Shown here in pieces: positions 1 through 7,319 of a stretch of 8,015 nt of DNA. The DNA lies in NCBI GenBank assembly GCA_030597945.1, contig JAUVQW010000047.1, positions 1 to 8,015 on the forward strand, given 5' to 3'. The DNA comes from Actinomycetes bacterium. GTDB taxonomy: Bacteria; Actinomycetota; Aquicultoria; CAJVYJ01. How positions within the stretch are numbered: the stretch's first letter is position 1; each line of letters begins with the position of its first letter. The translations under genes and the position numbers were made by a program. The notes under the pieces are model-generated. The model did not search any database. It saw only the letters and a program-made list of their open reading frames with translations, and was not told the origin of the DNA.

Positions 1-124
1 ATTTTTTAATTTCTGTTAACCTCATAACGGCGACTATTTCTATATCGTAAAGGTCAGGTTGAACTATAACACAGACCTATCAAAAAGGTCCATATAGCCA
101 AGCTGCGACACAATTACTCGCCCC

Positions 125-1927
125 TCACACCCTCTCATCTTTTACTTCGATATCTGGCTCGGTAGTCTTGATCCTTAAATCTCTAAGCTGACTTTTTTGT
201 ACCCTGTCAGGTGCTCCTGTCATAAGACAACTGGCGCTTTGCGTCTTTGGAAAAGCTATAACGTCTCTTATCGACTGAAGCCCTTGGATCAATGTCACCA
301 ACCTATCCAGTCCTATTGCCAGCCCTCCGTGGGGCGGAGCGCCATACTCCAGCGCGTCCAATAGAAAACCGAATTTCCCATTCATTTCTTCGTCAGATAA
401 GCTAAGCATCTTTAGGATTTTTTCTTGAAGATTTCGCTCATGAATACGGATCGTCCCGCTCGCAAGCTCCGTTCCGTTTAATACAAGATCATAGGCATCG
501 GCAAAGACATCGAGGGGAGTCTCTTCCAATAGCTTTAATTGATCCGCCTTCGGCATGGTAAACGGATGGTGCTCACTATCTAGCCTCTCCTCTTCATCGT
601 TCCATTTAAATAGAGGGAAATCGGTCACCCATAAGAAATTAAAACCTTCTTTGAAAAGATCGAATATCCTTCCAAGCTCAAGTCGTAGGCCTCCCAAAAC
701 ATTACATGCTGTCTCTCTTTTATCAGCTACAATAAAAATAGTATCTCCTACGACCGCTTCCATTGCCTTGATAATATTTCTTATCTCATCGGCTTCTAAA
801 AATTTTGCTATCGGCGATTTGACTTTGCTGCCCGACTCTACGACCATCCATACAAGTCCTTTGGCTCCAAGCCCCTGAGCATGCTCTGTGAGCTCATCAA
901 GTTCTTTTCTAGTTAAGGGCTTTTCGGGGGAGAATTTTATGCCTTTTATCATCCCTTCGCCCGAAATGGTATCTGCAAAAACTTTGAACTTTGTCTGGCT
1001 AAATTTTCCCGATAGATCGATGATCTTCATGTCAAAACGTAGGTCGGGTTTGTCAATCCCGTATGTATCGATTGCCTCCCTGTGAGTCAATCTTGGAAAC
1101 GGGACTTCGACCTTCTTACCGATCTTAGTAAAGATCGCTTCGACCATATGCTCGACCAGTTCGATGATGTCTTCCTGAGTTGCAAAAGACATCTCTAGAT
1201 CGATCTGAGTATACTCAGGTTGCCTGTCAGCCCTTAGATCTTCATCCCTAAAGCATCGAACAAGCTGATAATACCTTTCTATACCGGCGACCATTAATAT
1301 CTGTTTAAAAAGCTGCGGAGATTGAGGAAGCGCAAAGAAATGGCCCGGTATCAATCGGCTGGGAACAAGAAAGTCCCTCGCCCCTTCCGGCGTACTTTTG
1401 GTTAGCATTGGAGTCTCAACCTCAATAAAACCTTGAGAGTTAAGAAAATCTCTCGTTGCTATCGCTACTTCATGCCTTACAATTAGATTATCTACTTGAT
1501 TCTCTCTACGAAGATCCAGATAACGATATTTAAGCCGAAGGTTTTCATCGATCAGTAGCTCATTTTCGATCTCAAAAGGGGGTGTTTTTGATGAATTAAG
1601 AACAGTTATCTGATCGACAATAACTTCGATCTCCCCCGTTCCCAGGTTAGTGTTGATCGTTCCATCGGGCCTACTGGAGACTTTCCCCCTTATCTCCAAT
1701 ACATACTCACTTCTTATCTTTTCCGCCAATGAAAAAGGTTCCGGAGTCTTTGGATCGACCACTATTTGTGTAATACCGGCACGATCCCTTAGATCTATAA
1801 AAATAAGTCCGCCGTGATCTCTTCGTTTCTGAACCCAACCTGCAAGCGTCACATCGCTGCCGATATTACTTGATCTTAGCTCGCCACAATTATGTGACCT
1901 CGTTGAAAAGCTTGTAGGTAATTCCAC
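125..1927 (-). CDS. aspS: Aspartyl-tRNA synthetase, bacterial type, probably non-discriminating
   Basis: Cytoplasmic class II synthetase that activates aspartate with ATP and charges tRNA(Asp). At 600 residues it has the usual bacterial length. Seen in order: an N-terminal OB-fold anticodon-binding domain (about 10-115, with GWVQKRRDHGG at 30-40), class II motif 1 (about 166-175, ending VETPML), the aspartate/ATP region PQSPQLFKQ at 201-209, motif 2 with FRDEDLRADRQPEYTQID at 226-243, the bacterial GAD insertion (about 290-410), and motif 3 GLAIGLDRL at 535-543. His38 and Gly89 align, by my reading, with the residues that relax tRNA choice in Pseudomonas aeruginosa AspRS (about 31 and 82), so it may also make Asp-tRNA(Asn); this is inference. 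The start is GTG at 1925-1927, supported by a GGAG ribosome site six bases upstream and by the normal position of the OB domain. It lies 13 bases after hisS, so the two are very probably co-transcribed. The stop is TGA. Identity is near certain; specificity is moderately supported. Confidence 0.98.
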   Translation of the reverse strand: MELPTSFSTRSHNCGELRSSNIGSDVTLAGWVQKRRDHGGLIFIDLRDRAGITQIVVDPKTPEPFSLAEKIRSEYVLEIRGKVSSRPDGTINTNLGTGEIEVIVDQITVLNSSKTPPFEIENELLIDENLRLKYRYLDLRRENQVDNLIVRHEVAIATRDFLNSQGFIEVETPMLTKSTPEGARDFLVPSRLIPGHFFALPQSPQLFKQILMVAGIERYYQLVRCFRDEDLRADRQPEYTQIDLEMSFATQEDIIELVEHMVEAIFTKIGKKVEVPFPRLTHREAIDTYGIDKPDLRFDMKIIDLSGKFSQTKFKVFADTISGEGMIKGIKFSPEKPLTRKELDELTEHAQGLGAKGLVWMVVESGSKVKSPIAKFLEADEIRNIIKAMEAVVGDTIFIVADKRETACNVLGGLRLELGRIFDLFKEGFNFLWVTDFPLFKWNDEEERLDSEHHPFTMPKADQLKLLEETPLDVFADAYDLVLNGTELASGTIRIHERNLQEKILKMLSLSDEEMNGKFGFLLDALEYGAPPHGGLAIGLDRLVTLIQGLQSIRDVIAFPKTQSASCLMTGAPDRVQKSQLRDLRIKTTEPDIEVKDERV

Positions 1928-1933
1928 ATCATT

Positions 1934-1937
1934 CTCC
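1934..1937 (-). promoter_or_regulatory. Shine-Dalgarno that selects the aspS GTG start
   Basis: GGAG on the minus strand, six bases before the GTG at 1925-1927 and just after the hisS stop. Two out-of-frame ATG codons (1930-1932 and 1927-1929) lie between it and the GTG, only one and four bases from GGAG, which is too close for good initiation. Spacing and protein alignment both favour the GTG. Confidence 0.65.
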
Positions 1938-1940
1938 GTC

Positions 1941-3227
1941 TTATTTTTTCTTTAAAAGATAAGATGCTGTCTCACTCATGTCGATGTTTTTCTCCGAGCT
2001 TGTCTGCATATCTTTTATTCTTGCCTCATCTCTTTTAAGCTCATCGGGACCAATAATAATTACGTATCTCGCACCGTATTTATCAGCAAGTTTCATCTGG
2101 GCCCTTAGGCTTCTTGAGAGATAGTCCATCTCCACGCTAAAACCAATGTTCCTTAATTCAATTAGCAGTTTAAAAGCTGCTTCTTGCGTCGACTCGTCAA
2201 TGGCAACGATAAAAAGACCGATCTCATTTTCGACCTTGGTCTTGACGCCCTCTTTTTCAAGGGCGAGGATTAACCTCTCGATTCCGAGAGCAAACCCTAT
2301 TGCCGGACTATCCGGGCCTCCGTATTGTTCGACTAGTCTATCATATCGACCGCCTCCGCCAAGAGCATCTTGGGAGCCAAGCAGGGGGCTTTTTACTTCA
2401 AATGTTGTACGAGTATAGTAATCAAAACCCCTAACTAACGTTGGATCTATGACAAAATCCACTCCGGCGACTTTTAGCAGCCTTTTTATATTTTCAAAGT
2501 GTTCAGAGCATTCGTTGCAGAGATGGTCGATAAGCTTTGGTGCCTCCTTAAGCTGTTGCTTGCAAGGTTCTTTTTTGCAGTCAAAGACTCTTAGGGGATT
2601 AAAACGAATCCTTTCATTACAATCTTCGCAAAAAGAATCTAACCGCGACTCGAGGTACCCTTTGAGCTGACCCGCATAGTCCACGCGACAATTATCATCA
2701 CCCATGCTCCCTAAATATAAAGTTATCTCTTTTAATCCCAATTCATCAAGGTATTGCATGAGGATGACTATAACCTCGGCATCGATCAAAGCGGCTGATG
2801 AGCCGATGGCTTCTATGCCCAGTTGCCAAAATTCCCGATATCTCCCGGCTTGTGGACGCTCATACCGATACATCGGTCCCATATAATAAAGTTTGACCGG
2901 TTGGATCTCGGCCTGAAGATTTCGCTCGATATAAGCTCTAACAACTGGCGCGGTAGCTTCCGGCCTGAGAGTAAGGCTTCGTCCCTTTCGGTCTTCGAAA
3001 GTATACATCTCTTTTCGGACTATATCGCTGGATTCGCCGATTGATCTTTGAAAAAGACCGGTCTCTTCAAAAGTGGGGGTAACTATCCTCCTGTATCCGG
3101 CTTTTTCAAACTTCTCTGCAGCCAACTGATCTAAGCGGTAAAGAAGAGTTGCTTTTTCGGGAAGATAATCCTGAGTCCCCCTTGGCGCTTTAAAAATCTT
3201 ACCTACTTTATTTTTTCTTTTATCCAT
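1941..3227 (-). CDS. hisS: Histidyl-tRNA synthetase with six-cysteine insertion
   Basis: Class II synthetase that charges tRNA(His) with histidine in the cytoplasm; 428 residues, normal for the bacterial family. Seen: the N-terminal PRGTQD signature (15-20), motif 1 (about 43-56), the ATP/histidine region LTLRPEATAP (85-94), motif 2 with YRYERPQAGR (120-129), the histidine-specific peptide LVRGFDYYT (264-272), the glycine-rich GGGGRYDRL (290-298), motif 3 FALGIERL (312-319) and a C-terminal anticodon-binding domain (about 333-425). Between motif 2 and the histidine peptide the insertion domain carries three cysteine pairs: C200/C203, C217/C222 and C237/C240. This looks like a metal-binding or structural knob, known to me from clostridial-type HisRS and absent from E. 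coli HisRS. Start ATG at 3225-3227 has only a weak AGAAAG ribosome site. It follows the nitroreductase by 47 bases with no room for a T-box leader, and precedes aspS by 13 bases. Confidence 0.98.
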   Translation of the reverse strand: MDKRKNKVGKIFKAPRGTQDYLPEKATLLYRLDQLAAEKFEKAGYRRIVTPTFEETGLFQRSIGESSDIVRKEMYTFEDRKGRSLTLRPEATAPVVRAYIERNLQAEIQPVKLYYMGPMYRYERPQAGRYREFWQLGIEAIGSSAALIDAEVIVILMQYLDELGLKEITLYLGSMGDDNCRVDYAGQLKGYLESRLDSFCEDCNERIRFNPLRVFDCKKEPCKQQLKEAPKLIDHLCNECSEHFENIKRLLKVAGVDFVIDPTLVRGFDYYTRTTFEVKSPLLGSQDALGGGGRYDRLVEQYGGPDSPAIGFALGIERLILALEKEGVKTKVENEIGLFIVAIDESTQEAAFKLLIELRNIGFSVEMDYLSRSLRAQMKLADKYGARYVIIIGPDELKRDEARIKDMQTSSEKNIDMSETASYLLKKK

Positions 3228-3274
3228 ACATCTTTCTATTAATGATCTTTAATGTTTGACCGTTAAGAAGACAC

Positions 3275-3919
3275 CTATTTTTCGTTATTACCTATCCATG
3301 TAACGACTTTATCTAGACCTTTTCTTGATCTAGGAGGTGGATCTTCCATAGGCTTTCCGAGAGGGACAATGGAAGAGAGATAAAAAGGATCTTCGACATT
3401 TAAAAGTTCTTCGATCTCATCGGCAGCGATCAACGGCCCCGTCATCCAGCAACATCCATATCCTAAAGCCGTAACGGAAAGTACAAGGTTTTGAATGGCC
3501 GCCCCGACGCTTAAATGAGCGGCACTCGGTCTATTTTTTTTCTGCTCGATGCCATGTGATTCGATTACCCTTCTAACTATTAATTGATGGTTCATTCCAA
3601 GTACAGCAATGACTACCGGCGCTTTATTGAAAAATGTAAAATATCTTCTATAAGCGTTTATTCGCCGTTCTTTGTTCTTGTTTTCCGGCCATGACAATAT
3701 CTCATCCATCTTATCGTGCACTACTGCAGCCATCTGATCTATTAGATCATGATCCTCGACTACAATAAAATGCCAGGGTTGTGAATTAGTTCCACTCGGA
3801 GCCAGAATCGCCGAGGATAAGATTTTTTCAATATCCTCTCGCGGTACAGCTTCTTCGGAAAATGCCCTTATGCTTCTTCGATCAGCTATAGCATCAAAAA
3901 ATTTATAATTATCAGACAT
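3275..3919 (-). CDS. Nitroreductase-family FMN oxidoreductase
   Basis: Probable cytoplasmic FMN-dependent NAD(P)H oxidoreductase; 214 residues, typical for the single-domain, dimeric nitroreductase fold. Seen: RRSIRAF (14-20), the usual N-terminal FMN-phosphate motif; APSGTNSQPWHF (40-51), the second flavin-binding signature; a central helical segment with SVGAAIQNLVLSVTALGYG (137-155), followed by GCCWMTG (155-161); and a C-terminal PLGKP (186-190) and PPRSRKGLDKVV (195-206), matching the family's P-x-R-x-P/K-L-D-E-V tail. The natural substrate cannot be read from sequence; members reduce nitroaromatics, quinones and flavins, and some act in cofactor metabolism. It sits between the dtd/MBL pair and hisS, a position where I do not expect a nitroreductase in this neighbourhood, and has its own promoter upstream. 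ATG at 3917-3919 is preceded by AGGTAAGGG. Family assignment is secure; specific function is unknown. Confidence 0.9.
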   Translation of the reverse strand: MSDNYKFFDAIADRRSIRAFSEEAVPREDIEKILSSAILAPSGTNSQPWHFIVVEDHDLIDQMAAVVHDKMDEILSWPENKNKERRINAYRRYFTFFNKAPVVIAVLGMNHQLIVRRVIESHGIEQKKNRPSAAHLSVGAAIQNLVLSVTALGYGCCWMTGPLIAADEIEELLNVEDPFYLSSIVPLGKPMEDPPPRSRKGLDKVVTWIGNNEK

Positions 3920-3949
3920 GATCCCTTACCTGTTTTCCTAACAATAGCA

Positions 3950-3978
3950 AATATAGATGATATTATTAAAAGGTTCAA
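3950..3978 (-). promoter_or_regulatory. Predicted sigma-70-type promoter for nitroreductase(-hisS-aspS)
   Basis: On the minus strand, TTGAAC (3973-3978, 4/6 match to TTGACA) and TATATT (3950-3955, 5/6 match to TATAAT) are separated by exactly 17 bases within an AT-rich stretch. Initiation would fall near 3943, giving a leader of about 24 bases with the AGGTAAGGG ribosome site and then the ATG at 3919. It lies in the largest gap between genes (3920-4023), where a new transcript would be expected. No clear terminator for the upstream MBL gene precedes it, so read-through is also possible. Prediction by eye. Confidence 0.6.
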
Positions 3979-4023
3979 TGGTCGGGAAATACTAGCTTAT
4001 AGCAAAAATATCTTCTATCGATT

Positions 4024-4656
4024 CTATGCAAGATAAGGGTTTGTAGCCCTCTCCGCCCCGATTGTAGTTTTTGGACCATGGCCTGGATAGACTGTCGTCT
4101 CATCAGGAAGAGTGAGCAGGCGAGATCTTATCGATTCGATAAGTGTATCAAAATCGCCTCCCGGTAGATCAGTCCGGCCGATCGATCCTGAAAAAAGGGT
4201 GTCTCCTACAAAAAGATGGCTGCCGGCAAGGATAGAAATACCGCCCCTTGTATGTCCCGGCGTAGAAATGATCTTCATCTTTATTTTCCCGACTACGATC
4301 TCTTGGCCACCTCTCAAGTACTCTATCTCTTTACTCTTCAAAAAGGTCTCGCCGTAAAGAGCAAAAAGATCGTTCTCGCTAGCTACTAATAGATCTTCAT
4401 CTTCCTTACTCATGTATATCCTCGCCCCCGTTTTCAAAGATAACGCCCCATTTGCTCCGATATGATCGTAATGCCCGTGAGTATTTATTATATGAGTGAT
4501 CTCAAGACCCTCGGCTTCGATAAGATCGGCGATCTTACCTGCCTCGTCACCCGGATCGATTATCACCGATGACTTCGAATTCAAATTACCGACCAAATAA
4601 CAGTTCGTCCCTAACTGACCGACCGGGATCGTCTGTATCCTAATATCGTCCACCAT
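4024..4656 (-). CDS. MBL-fold metallohydrolase, glyoxalase II-like
   Basis: Probable cytoplasmic metallo-beta-lactamase-fold hydrolase of the hydroxyacylglutathione hydrolase (GloB/YcbL-like) group; 210 residues, the length of the short single-domain bacterial members. Seen: the metal-binding THGHYDH motif at 59-65 (H60, H62, D64, H65), further ligands H135 (STPGHT), D152 (VGDTLFSGSIGRTDLPGG) and H193 (YPGHGPKTTIG), and the conserved C-terminal ERATNPYL. All expected ligands for a two-metal centre are present, so it should be active. The long C-terminal substrate-binding helices of classical glyoxalase II are absent, so glutathione thioester specificity is doubtful; other thioesters or small esters are possible. 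Its ATG (4654-4656) immediately follows the dtd stop (TAGATG), with a GGGAG ribosome site at 4666-4670, inside dtd. This dtd-MBL pairing recurs in Gram-positive genomes, but a shared biochemical role is not established here. Confidence 0.92.
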   Translation of the reverse strand: MVDDIRIQTIPVGQLGTNCYLVGNLNSKSSVIIDPGDEAGKIADLIEAEGLEITHIINTHGHYDHIGANGALSLKTGARIYMSKEDEDLLVASENDLFALYGETFLKSKEIEYLRGGQEIVVGKIKMKIISTPGHTRGGISILAGSHLFVGDTLFSGSIGRTDLPGGDFDTLIESIRSRLLTLPDETTVYPGHGPKTTIGAERATNPYLA

Positions 4657-5106
4657 CTAATCACTCTCCCGCTTTGAATCTATATATAATGTGACCGGAC
4701 CATCGTTTACCAAATCAATACTCATCTTTTTTTGAAATTCGCCGTGACTGACAGCAAGACCTTTTTTTGATAGCGCGTTAATCAGTGATTCATATATCTC
4801 TTTTGCAAGACTTGCCGGGGCTGCCTTGTCGAATGATGGCCTTCTTCCTTTTCTGACATCACCATATAAAGTAAATTGAGAAACGACTAATATCTCTCCA
4901 TCTATCTCAGTAATCGACCTATCGAATCCCCCGTCATCACCGAAAATCCTAAGATCAGCGATTTTTCTTGCCAAATAATCTACGTCTGTATTTGAATCCT
5001 CTTTCGATACACCGATAAAAGCAAGAACGCCTTTACCGATCTCGGCTATGATCTTTTCATCTACTTCTACCCGAGCCGATGCGACCCTTTGAAGAAGAGC
5101 TCTCAC
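4657..5106 (-). CDS. dtd: D-aminoacyl-tRNA deacylase
   Basis: Cytoplasmic trans-editing enzyme that hydrolyses D-aminoacyl-tRNA (and, in the family, glycine mischarged on tRNA(Ala)), keeping D-amino acids out of translation. At 149 residues it has normal DTD length. Seen: N-terminal MRALLQRVASARVEV (1-15), SQFTLYGDVRKGRRPSF (76-92) with the catalytic-pocket SQFTL, and LVNDGPVTLYIDS (132-144) containing the Gly-cis-Pro pair G136-P137 that rejects L-aminoacyl substrates. Two spots depart from the form I regard as usual: GGFDRS (59-64) where GKMNxS is common, and GEFQKKM (122-128) where GxF(G/Q)AxM is common; neither removes the Gly-cis-Pro or SQFT motifs. Start is GTG at 5104-5106, overlapping the rel TGA as GTGA; there is only a weak AAAG-type ribosome site, so translation is probably coupled to rel. 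It abuts the MBL gene downstream. Confidence 0.97.
   Translation of the reverse strand: MRALLQRVASARVEVDEKIIAEIGKGVLAFIGVSKEDSNTDVDYLARKIADLRIFGDDGGFDRSITEIDGEILVVSQFTLYGDVRKGRRPSFDKAAPASLAKEIYESLINALSKKGLAVSHGEFQKKMSIDLVNDGPVTLYIDSKRESD
5103..5106 (-). other. Four-base GTGA overlap of rel stop and dtd start
   Basis: The dtd start GTG (5104-5106) and the rel stop TGA (5103-5105) share two bases, forming GTGA on the minus strand. With little Shine-Dalgarno sequence ahead of dtd, this arrangement suggests reinitiation by ribosomes finishing rel. Confidence 0.8.
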
Positions 5107-7319
5107 TGATTACTTTCTTTGACCGCCGTCGTGCTCGTCTGGGAAGGTAAAACCCGGTAAGCGTCAAAAACGACGTCTATCCGTTTGATTGTAGAGAGGA
5201 TCGTCCTTAGGTTGGATAGATCACCTATCTCAAAGATGAATCGAAAATTAGCGATAGCGTTCTTTCTGGTAGCAACACTGGCCGATAATATATTCACGCC
5301 AAACTCACTTAGGATAGTCGTAATATCTTGAAGAAGTTTTGTCCTATCCAAAGCCTCTACCCGGATCTCTATCTGGTAGATCGATTGTTGCTTTGTATCC
5401 CAGTAGACTTCCAATATTCTGTCCGGATCATCTAAAAGTATTCTCGCGTTGGGACATTCGGCCCTATGTACAGAGAGTCCCCTGCCCCTGGTGACAAAGC
5501 CGATGATATCATCACCGGGAACCGGATGACAGCAGTGGGCAAGCCTTACCAACATATCTTCTATGCCCTTTACTTTGACGCCTGTCTCCCTATCTTTTCT
5601 TCTTGAGGGCTTTGGGGTTATCTCGATAACATCTTCTTCAACGCTCCCTTCACCGCCCTCTTTTTCTTTCGTGAGTTCTCTTATGATCTTGGTGGAGACC
5701 TGCTTGGAAGAGATCTTTCCGGCTCCAAGCGCTGTATAGAAAGTCTCGGCCTTAGAAAAATTCATCTCTTTACGTACAGCGTCAATGATACTTGCCTTTG
5801 TAGCGTCCTTGATATTTACACCTTGTTTTCTTAACGCTTTAAGTAAAGCTTCTCTTCCGAGATGCTCATGGTCCTCCCTTGTCTCCTTGGAAAACCAATG
5901 GCGTATCTTCGATTTAGCGCTGGAAGTCTTAACTAGGTTCAACCAGTCTCTACTTGGGCCTGTAGATGATTTGCTAGTCATAACTGAAACAATATCACCC
6001 ATTTGCAGCTGATAACCAAGCGACACTATCTGACCGTTTACCTTGGCTCCTACGCATTGATGGCCCACATCCGTATGGATAGAATAGGCAAAATCGAGCG
6101 GGGTCGCCCCGGTCTTAAAAGAAAGAACATCCCCTTTAGGGGTAAAAACAAATACTTCATCTTCGAAAAGGTCTATCTTCAAGCTCTCCATAAATTCTTT
6201 TGGATCTTCCGTCTCGTTCTGCCACTCCATCATCTGACGAAGCCATGAGAGCCTTTCTTCAAATTTGTCTGGCACCTTGTTGCCCTCTTTGTAACGCCAA
6301 TGGGCGGCAATTCCATACTCCGAAGTTCGATGCATCTGTTCAGTACGTATCTGCACTTCAAAAGGGAGGCCTTTTGGACCGATCACCGTCGTATGAAGTG
6401 ATTGATACATATTGAATTTTGGCATCGCTATATAGTCTTTAAATCTGCCGGGCAGCGGTTTCCATAACGAGTGGACCACGCCCAATACTCCATAGCAATC
6501 TCGAAGATTTTCGACGACTACACGGATTGCGGAAAGATCGTATATCTCGCCAAATTCTTTTCCTCTTTGCTTCATCTTTTTATTAATGCTGTAAAGATGT
6601 TTTGTTCGCCCGCTCATGCCGCTTTCGATGCCAACCTTCTCCAATTCTTCACCGATAAGTTTCATAACCTCTTCCAGATATTTCTCTCTTTCCTCTCTGG
6701 ATTCGGTTACCAGCTTTTGAATTTGCTGATATGTATCCGGTTCTAATGTACAGAAAGCTAGATCTTCCAGCTCCCATTTGATCTGAAAGATTCCCATCCG
6801 ATGAGCCAGCGGCGCGTATATCTCAAGGGTCTCTCTGGCTTTTTCCTCTTGTTTCTCAACAGAGAGAAAACAAAGAGTCCTCATATTATGAAGACGATCC
6901 GCTAGTTTGATCAGAATGACTCGAATATCTTTAGCCATAGCTATCAACATTTTGCGAAGATTCTCCGCCTGCTCTTCAGCCTGGGATTTAAACTTGATCT
7001 TTCCAAGTTTCGTAACTCCGTCTATCAAGAGGCCCGTTTCATCACCAAAGTCCTTCTTTATTTCCTCTATCGAGTAGTCGGTATCTTCTACAACGTCGTG
7101 AAGTAGGGCGGCAACAATCGTAGTAGTATCCATTTCCAGCTCGACCAAGATATCAGCCACGCCTAAAGGATGGTGGATGAAGGCTTCACCAGACATTCTA
7201 AGCTGCTTTTCATGAAGTTGATGCGCAAGAATAAACGCCCTTTTTACCAGATCCTTGTCGACATCCGGATTGTAAACGGACATTTTTTTTATAAGATTTT
7301 CTAACTCGTTTTCCGGCAT
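5103..7319 (-). CDS. relA: Bifunctional (p)ppGpp synthetase/hydrolase, long Rel type
   Basis: Ribosome-associated stringent-response enzyme that transfers pyrophosphate from ATP to GDP/GTP and also hydrolyses (p)ppGpp. Its 738 residues are full length for the family. Domains seen: HD hydrolase (about 25-180) with ALLHDVVEDT (71-80; H74-D75) and LADRLHNMR (139-147; D141); synthetase (about 235-345) with GRFKDYIAMPKFNMYQSLHTT (291-311) and EVQIRTEQMH (321-330); TGS (about 387-447) with the conserved VGHQ (418-421), a region that contacts the uncharged tRNA end in the family; a helical linker; the zinc-finger/CC domain with HCCHPVPGD (595-603) and H618/C622; and a C-terminal ACT domain (about 650-725). 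The RFKD motif (292-295) is the RxKD form of bifunctional Rel, not the ExDD form of synthetase-only RelA, and the HD residues are intact, so both activities are expected. ATG at 7317-7319 has AAGG seven bases upstream. recJ ends 56 bases upstream; dtd overlaps downstream. The name rel is equally apt. Confidence 0.98.
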   Translation of the reverse strand: MPENELENLIKKMSVYNPDVDKDLVKRAFILAHQLHEKQLRMSGEAFIHHPLGVADILVELEMDTTTIVAALLHDVVEDTDYSIEEIKKDFGDETGLLIDGVTKLGKIKFKSQAEEQAENLRKMLIAMAKDIRVILIKLADRLHNMRTLCFLSVEKQEEKARETLEIYAPLAHRMGIFQIKWELEDLAFCTLEPDTYQQIQKLVTESREEREKYLEEVMKLIGEELEKVGIESGMSGRTKHLYSINKKMKQRGKEFGEIYDLSAIRVVVENLRDCYGVLGVVHSLWKPLPGRFKDYIAMPKFNMYQSLHTTVIGPKGLPFEVQIRTEQMHRTSEYGIAAHWRYKEGNKVPDKFEERLSWLRQMMEWQNETEDPKEFMESLKIDLFEDEVFVFTPKGDVLSFKTGATPLDFAYSIHTDVGHQCVGAKVNGQIVSLGYQLQMGDIVSVMTSKSSTGPSRDWLNLVKTSSAKSKIRHWFSKETREDHEHLGREALLKALRKQGVNIKDATKASIIDAVRKEMNFSKAETFYTALGAGKISSKQVSTKIIRELTKEKEGGEGSVEEDVIEITPKPSRRKDRETGVKVKGIEDMLVRLAHCCHPVPGDDIIGFVTRGRGLSVHRAECPNARILLDDPDRILEVYWDTKQQSIYQIEIRVEALDRTKLLQDITTILSEFGVNILSASVATRKNAIANFRFIFEIGDLSNLRTILSTIKRIDVVFDAYRVLPSQTSTTAVKESNQ

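Noticed and set aside
1..25. ATG at 23-25 on the minus strand, open for eight codons to the left edge.
   Set aside because: No clear ribosome site precedes it and only eight codons are visible; it could be the next gene's start but cannot be supported.
51..91. Hairpin GACCT-TTTTGAT-AGGTC as an aspS terminator.
   Set aside because: The stem is only five pairs and is followed by TGTGTTATAG, not a run of T, on the minus strand.
555..1085. Plus-strand open frames (555-878 and 888-1085) opposite aspS.
   Set aside because: They lie wholly within a confidently identified gene, show no family resemblance and have low-complexity Ser/Leu-rich translations typical of antisense shadows; the same applies to plus-strand frames opposite hisS, the MBL gene, rel and recJ.
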